In this document: positions 6,782 through 10,638 of the stretch, in pieces
Layout: the number at the start of each line of letters is the position of its first letter
How positions within the stretch are numbered: the first letter of the stretch is position 1
NCBI GenBank assembly: GCA_035526665.1
Contig: DATLBY010000198.1
Location: 1-10,638 of the forward strand
DNA length: 10,638 nucleotides
Source of the DNA: DATLBY01 sp035526665
Lineage (GTDB): Bacteria; Acidobacteriota; Terriglobia; Bryobacterales; Bryobacteraceae
Reading direction: 5' to 3'
Translations under genes and position numbers: made by a program
Notes under the pieces: generated by a model
The model's input: only the letters and a program-made list of their open reading frames with translations
Told to the model about the DNA's origin: nothing
Database searches by the model: none

Positions 6782-9652
6782 ATGCTGAATCTGTCTCATC
6801 TTCGAAAACTTTCTTTCTTATTGGCAATTTGCTGCCTCTCGTTAGCAGCGCAAGGCAATCGTACGGAAAATTATAACGGTAAGCAGGTTGTGGAGCGGGA
6901 GGTTATCGTAAGGCTACGGTACCCGGACGCCGCCACAAAAACGAGCGTGGGAATGGCGGCGGATGCCGACGAGGTCCGCGGTTTTGGAAGCCTCCCGTCG
7001 CTTCATGTGGTTCATTCTAAGAGCAAAAATGTACACGCACTGATCAACGAGCTCGGGCGGCGCGGGGATGTGCTGACGGTGGAGCCAAACTACATCGTAC
7101 GGAACACGGCGACCCCGAACGATCCCAGCTTTCCACTCAATTGGGCGCTTGCAAACACAGGGCAGTCGATTCTGGGCGTACCGGGCACATCAGGCGCCGA
7201 TATCGGCGCGAAACTCGCTTGGGATGTTTCGACAGGCGGAACAACAAATGTGGTGGCGGTGGTGGACAGCGGTGTCGACTACAATCATCCCGATCTGGCG
7301 GCCAACATATGGTCAGCTCCGGCGGCGTACACGGTCACAATGGGCAACCTGCAAATTACCTGTCCCGCTGGATCACACGGCTATAACGCCTTGAACAACA
7401 GCTGCGATCCGATGGATGACAGAGACCATGGTACCCACACCTCCGGGACAATCGGCGCGGCGGGAAACAACACTACCGGAGTGACGGGAGTCAACTGGTC
7501 GACCAAAATTATGGCTCTGAAATTTTTGGATTCGACCGGGAGCGGCAGTATCGCCAACGCCATAACGGCCATCGATTTTGCCATTCAGACGCAGGCCCGT
7601 TTCGCCGGCACCTCGACGCCCGTGAATATCCGGGTGTTATCGAATAGCTGGGGTGGCGCCGGCTTTACCCAGTCGCTGTTGGATGCGATCAATCGCGCGG
7701 GAGCCGCCAATATGCTGTTTGTGGTAGCGGCCGGCAACTCTGCAGTCAACATCGACACATCGCCGGATTATCCTGCCAGCTACGGCGCGGCCAATCAACT
7801 CACGGTAGCCGCCACGGACAACACAGATGCGATGGCCGGATTCTCCAACTATGGAACCGGCCATGTACACCTTGGCGCTCCCGGCGTCAGCGTGCTGTCG
7901 ACTGTCCGGGGCGGCGCCTACGCGTATATGAGCGGGACCTCCATGGCTACTCCGCAGGTTGCGGGGGCGGCCATGCTGCTGTTATCCAAATGCACATTGA
8001 GCACGGCCGCGCTGCGCTCCACCCTGCTTGCGAATGTAGACTTGATTTCCTCCATGGCGAACACGGTAAGCTCGCGCGGGCGTTTGAATGTGAATAAGGC
8101 ACTGCGAGCTTGTTCCGGAACCGGTCAGACCGCGGCGGGCACCGCGGCATTGGTGCAGATCGATACCACGACGCAGGGAAACTGGAAGTCGGCCTACGGA
8201 GCGGATGGCTATGCCATCGCCGGAAATGCTACTTCGTATCCGTCGTATGCCTCCGTCACGATGAGCGGGCAATCGTTCTGGTCGTGGGCGGCCTCGACCA
8301 GCGATCCGAGGGCGCTGCAGAAGGCGGCCGCATCCGACAGAGTGGCAGCCACCTGGTTCTCCACCACCAGTTTCGACATTGATGTAAATTTCACCGATGG
8401 TCTGTCCCATAAAGTCGCGTTGTATGCGCTCGACTGGGATGTGTATAACCGCGTGGAGCGCATCGACGTGATCGGCTACGGATCCAATACGGTACTGAAT
8501 TCACAATCTCTATCCTCGTTCTCGGCGGGTAAGTATGCTGTGTGGAATATCACCGGCCACGTCATCTTCCGGGTCAGTAACGTCGGCACCATCAATGGCC
8601 TTGTCAATGGGATATTTTTCGGCGGCGCGGCAGGTCAGCCGCCGCCGGCCACGTCGACCGCCACGGCGGCTTTTGTGCAAACGGACACAACAACGGCCGG
8701 TTCGTGGAAGGGGGTCTACGGGGCTGATGGGTATTCCATAGCCGGTGATGCGGCCAGCTATCCGGCCTACGCCCAGACCTCTCTGATCGCCAATTCCTCC
8801 TGGACATGGACGACATCCACCAGCGATATCCGCGCGCTGCAGAAAGCAAACGCCGGGGACCGTGTCTCTGCCTGTTGGTTCTCCGCTACGAGCTTCGACA
8901 TCGACGTCAACCTGACCGACGGGAAGCAACACAGGGTGGCATTATATGCGCTCGATTGGGATTTCTATAATCGAAACCAGCGCATTGATGTCATCGACTA
9001 TGGGACGAATGCCGTTCTAAACAGCCAGAGCATTTCCGCCTTCACAGGGGGCAAGTACCTGGTGTGGAATGTTGCAGGACACGTGATCTTCAGGGTCGTG
9101 AACGGCGGGGGAATAAACGGCATAGTGAACGGAATCTTTTTCGGTACGCCCGCCACCAATTCCACGGCCGCGTTCGTGAAAACAGACTCCACTACCCTTG
9201 GGTCCTGGAAAGGCGTGTACGGCGCCGGTGGGTACAGAATTAACGGCGATCCTGGTCTGGCGCCCTCATTTGCACAGATCGCCGTAAACGGGGCGCTCAG
9301 CTGGACCTGGGCGGCGTCCACTACGGACCCGCGGGCGCTCCAGAAGACTGCAACTGCGGACAGGATTGCAGCATGTTGGTACAACGATGCCGTGTTCACC
9401 ATCGATGTGAACATTACGGATGGCCGCTCCCATCAACTCGCGATCTACTCCACCGATTACGATACAACTGCAAGATCCTACACGGTGGATGTGGTGAACG
9501 CAGACTCAAATAGCTTCCTGGATTCGAGGAGTCTCAGCGCCTACAACTCTGGCAAGTACCTGGTCTGGAACGTCACTGGACACGTGCAATTGCGGTTCAC
9601 GCGCAACTCCGGTTACAACTCCGTGGTCAGCGGAATTTTCCTAGAGCCGTAA
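6782..9652 (+). CDS. secreted S8 subtilisin-like protease with three C-terminal repeats
   Basis: 956 aa. Order of parts: signal peptide (1 to about 23, core SFLLAICCLSLAA); a fervidolysin/I9-type propeptide about 38-107 (VIVRLRYP, then VEPNYIVR), expected to fold the enzyme and be removed; the S8 catalytic domain about 118-445; then three 160-residue repeats to the very end. The catalytic triad is complete: D162 in VVDSGVD, H216 in DHGTHTSG, S387 in SGTSMATPQVAG, with oxyanion N319 in AAGNS. C194/C208 and C404/C444 could form two disulfides, suiting an exported enzyme. There is no LPXTG or PEP-CTERM sorting signal. A proline/threonine linker (about 615-628) separates repeats 1 and 2. It probably degrades proteins outside the cell or in the periplasm, with the repeats binding a surface, sugar or substrate (inference). 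The ATG at 6782 lacks a Shine-Dalgarno but the signal peptide supports it. Confidence 0.93.
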   Translation: MLNLSHLRKLSFLLAICCLSLAAQGNRTENYNGKQVVEREVIVRLRYPDAATKTSVGMAADADEVRGFGSLPSLHVVHSKSKNVHALINELGRRGDVLTVEPNYIVRNTATPNDPSFPLNWALANTGQSILGVPGTSGADIGAKLAWDVSTGGTTNVVAVVDSGVDYNHPDLAANIWSAPAAYTVTMGNLQITCPAGSHGYNALNNSCDPMDDRDHGTHTSGTIGAAGNNTTGVTGVNWSTKIMALKFLDSTGSGSIANAITAIDFAIQTQARFAGTSTPVNIRVLSNSWGGAGFTQSLLDAINRAGAANMLFVVAAGNSAVNIDTSPDYPASYGAANQLTVAATDNTDAMAGFSNYGTGHVHLGAPGVSVLSTVRGGAYAYMSGTSMATPQVAGAAMLLLSKCTLSTAALRSTLLANVDLISSMANTVSSRGRLNVNKALRACSGTGQTAAGTAALVQIDTTTQGNWKSAYGADGYAIAGNATSYPSYASVTMSGQSFWSWAASTSDPRALQKAAASDRVAATWFSTTSFDIDVNFTDGLSHKVALYALDWDVYNRVERIDVIGYGSNTVLNSQSLSSFSAGKYAVWNITGHVIFRVSNVGTINGLVNGIFFGGAAGQPPPATSTATAAFVQTDTTTAGSWKGVYGADGYSIAGDAASYPAYAQTSLIANSSWTWTTSTSDIRALQKANAGDRVSACWFSATSFDIDVNLTDGKQHRVALYALDWDFYNRNQRIDVIDYGTNAVLNSQSISAFTGGKYLVWNVAGHVIFRVVNGGGINGIVNGIFFGTPATNSTAAFVKTDSTTLGSWKGVYGAGGYRINGDPGLAPSFAQIAVNGALSWTWAASTTDPRALQKTATADRIAACWYNDAVFTIDVNITDGRSHQLAIYSTDYDTTARSYTVDVVNADSNSFLDSRSLSAYNSGKYLVWNVTGHVQLRFTRNSGYNSVVSGIFLEP
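8144..8623 (+). repeat. C-terminal domain repeat 1 of the subtilase
   Basis: Residues 455-614, from AALVQIDTTT to NGIFFG. Key motifs are NWKSAYGADGY, STSDPRALQK, FDIDVNFTDG, VALYALDWD, GKYAVWN and GHVIFRV. Hand alignment without gaps gives about 70% identity to repeat 2 and about 49% to repeat 3. The many short hydrophobic strands suggest a beta-sandwich. Confidence 0.9.
8666..9145 (+). repeat. C-terminal domain repeat 2 of the subtilase
   Basis: Residues 629-788, same length as repeat 1 and closest to it. It has SWKGVYGADGY, STSDIRALQK, FDIDVNLTDG, VALYALDWD, GKYLVWN, GHVIFRV and ends NGIFFG. Codons differ from repeat 1 at many synonymous sites, so the duplication is not recent although the protein is conserved. 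Confidence 0.9.
9167..9649 (+). repeat. C-terminal domain repeat 3 of the subtilase
   Basis: Residues 796-956, the most divergent copy: about 51% identical to repeat 2 by hand alignment. It keeps SWKGVYGAGGY, STTDPRALQK, IDVNITDG, GKYLVWN, TGHV and SGIF, but DWDxYNR becomes DYDTTAR and the IDVIxYG strand changes to VDVVNAD. It ends the protein with GIFLEP. Confidence 0.9.
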
Positions 9653-9659
9653 GGCCCGA

Positions 9660-10448
9660 TTAATATAGCGTCAACTCGACGGGCGCGCCAGTTCCGCAGC
9701 CCAGAGCCTGAGCGGCCGAGCTCTGGTTTAGCGACACCTCCAGGTAACCGGAGCTCCCTTCGATGACGCAGGCTTCGCCCGGCGCCAGGTCGGCGTAGGC
9801 CGGCGCCAGGCGGTGGATTCTCTGAATTCCGACGATCATTTCGAAGGGCCGCTGCCGGATCTCAGGGAAATCGTCCACGTGAAAATTCGTGACCAGGTTT
9901 CCAAAATGATCGATTTTCAGTATGGTCCCCGTCCAGGCCCGCTTGCTGGTACGCGGGGGCTTCTGGAGGCCGAGACGAAGATGATCGACGATTAATTTTC
10001 CAAAGCGCGCCGGCGCTCCGGAGATGGCGAGATGCGCCGCGCAGGGAGCAAACACATCCCGTCCATGGAAGGTTTTGCTCACCGGTGTTAACCAGAACTT
10101 CTCAGCCGTGATCTCCCGCACCCGCGACTTCTCCCTGGCATAGACCATCGAGAGAACCCCGTTATCCGGTCCTACGAAATATTGCCCGGCAGCCTCCACC
10201 AGGATGGGACGCCTGGCGGATCCGACACCCGGGTCCACGACCACTACGTGAACGGTCTTTTTGGGGAAGTAGGGATAGACCTGGGCGATGACATAGGCGC
10301 CTTCAAGCACCTCATACTGCTTGACTTGGTGCGTGATATCCACAATTTCGGCTTCGCGGCAGATCCCCAGGATGACTCCCTTCATCACGCCTACAAAATG
10401 GTCGCTGAGGCCGAAGTCGGTGGTCAATGTCACGATGGGCTTGGACAT
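9660..10448 (-). CDS. SAM hydroxide adenosyltransferase (SAM hydrolase; DUF62, chlorinase/fluorinase superfamily)
   Basis: 262 aa. It is expected to split S-adenosylmethionine with water into adenosine and L-methionine in the cytoplasm. Signatures: TLTTDFGLSDHFVGVMKG (7-24), VVVDPGVGSARRP (69-81), FVGPDNGVLS (91-100), TFHGRDVFAP (126-135) and IDHFGNLVTNF (179-189). The Asp-Arg-His set of the hydroxide-activating enzymes appears as D72, R79 and H128. The length fits the hydrolase group (about 255-275 aa) and lacks room for the extra loop of true fluorinases, so halide chemistry is unlikely. Convergent with the subtilase (7-bp gap) and divergent from the desulfurase (26 bp between starts). No nearby Shine-Dalgarno: GGGGAGAA is over 15 bases from the ATG. 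Confidence 0.9.
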   Translation of the reverse strand: MSKPIVTLTTDFGLSDHFVGVMKGVILGICREAEIVDITHQVKQYEVLEGAYVIAQVYPYFPKKTVHVVVVDPGVGSARRPILVEAAGQYFVGPDNGVLSMVYAREKSRVREITAEKFWLTPVSKTFHGRDVFAPCAAHLAISGAPARFGKLIVDHLRLGLQKPPRTSKRAWTGTILKIDHFGNLVTNFHVDDFPEIRQRPFEMIVGIQRIHRLAPAYADLAPGEACVIEGSSGYLEVSLNQSSAAQALGCGTGAPVELTLY

Positions 10449-10451
10449 AAT
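10446..10451 (+). promoter_or_regulatory. candidate -10 box for the cysteine desulfurase
   Basis: CATAAT (five of six matches to TATAAT) lies 23 bases before the GTG start and overlaps the start codon of the divergent SAM hydrolase. The -35 position (GTCAAT) fits poorly. Weak evidence. Confidence 0.2.
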
Positions 10452-10474
10452 TGTTAAACTGGTAGTTTCTCCCC

Positions 10475-10638
10475 GTGAATCGCTTCTACTTTGATCACAA
10501 CGCTACCACGCCGCTCGCTCCGGAGGTTTTGGACGTGCATGTGAAAGCGCTGCGTGAAGTTTACGGCAACGCCTCCAGTATCCACCAGCCGGGGCAAGCC
10601 GCGAAAGAGGCGCTGGAGAATGGGCGCCGGAGTGTCGC
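10475..10638 (+). CDS. cysteine desulfurase (NifS/IscS family), N-terminal part only
   Basis: Fifty-four codons before the window ends. The N-terminus has the class-I cysteine desulfurase pattern: FYFDHNATTPLAPEVLD (4-20), then YGNASSIHQPGQAAKEALE (30-48). This PLP enzyme removes sulfur from cysteine to give alanine and an enzyme persulfide for Fe-S cluster assembly, tRNA thiolation or other sulfur uses. The PLP lysine and active cysteine lie beyond the edge, so the subgroup (IscS or NifS) cannot be set. The start is GTG at 10475; an in-frame TAG at 10463-10465 rules out a longer form. No Shine-Dalgarno is visible. Confidence 0.88.
   Translation, partial: MNRFYFDHNATTPLAPEVLDVHVKALREVYGNASSIHQPGQAAKEALENGRRSV

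Noticed and set aside
8144..9649. A CRISPR array or transposon-made tandem repeat
   Set aside because: The repeats are in-frame protein domains 480 bp long with diverged DNA, not short identical units with spacers.
9660..10448. A halogenase (fluorinase or chlorinase) for SAM
   Set aside because: The Asp-Arg-His set and the short length fit the SAM hydroxide adenosyltransferase group; the extra loop of fluorinases has no room here and no halometabolite genes are near.
1..10638. Defence system, prophage, toxin-antitoxin pair or insertion sequence
   Set aside because: No transposase, integrase, nuclease-ATPase pair or target-site repeats were seen; the recognised genes are housekeeping or secreted enzymes. 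The kinase-fold gene alone does not make a defence system.

Overview
This window looks like an ordinary chromosomal stretch of a GC-rich, Gram-negative-type bacterium. Protein style (secreted PQQ-like propeller, a large secreted subtilase with tandem C-terminal domains, IlvD/Edd sugar-acid dehydratase, mixed GTG/TTG starts, few Shine-Dalgarno sites) suggests an Acidobacteriota genome of the Solibacter/Bryobacter kind. That placement is an inference from gene style; there is no rRNA or other marker here to prove it. I see no mobile element, phage gene, CRISPR array, tRNA or rRNA.

Layout. The left edge (1-78) may hold the last codons of a plus-strand gene. A minus-strand IlvD/Edd-family dehydratase (79-1797) starts only 19 bp from a divergent plus-strand gene for an exported PQQ-type beta-propeller (1817-3166) with an unusual cysteine cluster. 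Converging on the latter is ymdB (3199-3978, minus), a metallophosphoesterase. After a 260-bp gap comes a minus-strand run transcribed in the order tsaC (6555-5917), a kinase-fold protein of unknown function (5917-4976, start overlapping the tsaC stop) and a VIT1/CCC1-type metal transporter (4952-4239). Divergent from tsaC, behind a 226-bp spacer with a candidate promoter and a foldable leader, is the largest gene (6782-9652, plus): a secreted S8 subtilase with three 160-residue C-terminal repeats. Seven bases beyond it, in convergent orientation, is a SAM hydroxide adenosyltransferase (9660-10448, minus). Its start lies 26 bp from the divergent start of a cysteine desulfurase gene that runs off the right edge (10475 onward).

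How the genes relate. Most are housekeeping genes placed side by side: tRNA t6A modification (TsaC), cyclic-nucleotide phosphodiesterase (YmdB), SAM turnover and sulfur mobilisation. A loose iron/sulfur theme can be seen: a probable Fe/Mn transporter, a cysteine desulfurase and a [2Fe-2S] dehydratase. They are not in one operon and the link is weak. The parts most worth following are the kinase-fold protein coupled to tsaC, the triplicated domain on the subtilase and its structured leader, the CxCxxCxC cluster in the propeller, and the very compact divergent promoter regions. I did not find a clear new multi-gene system.
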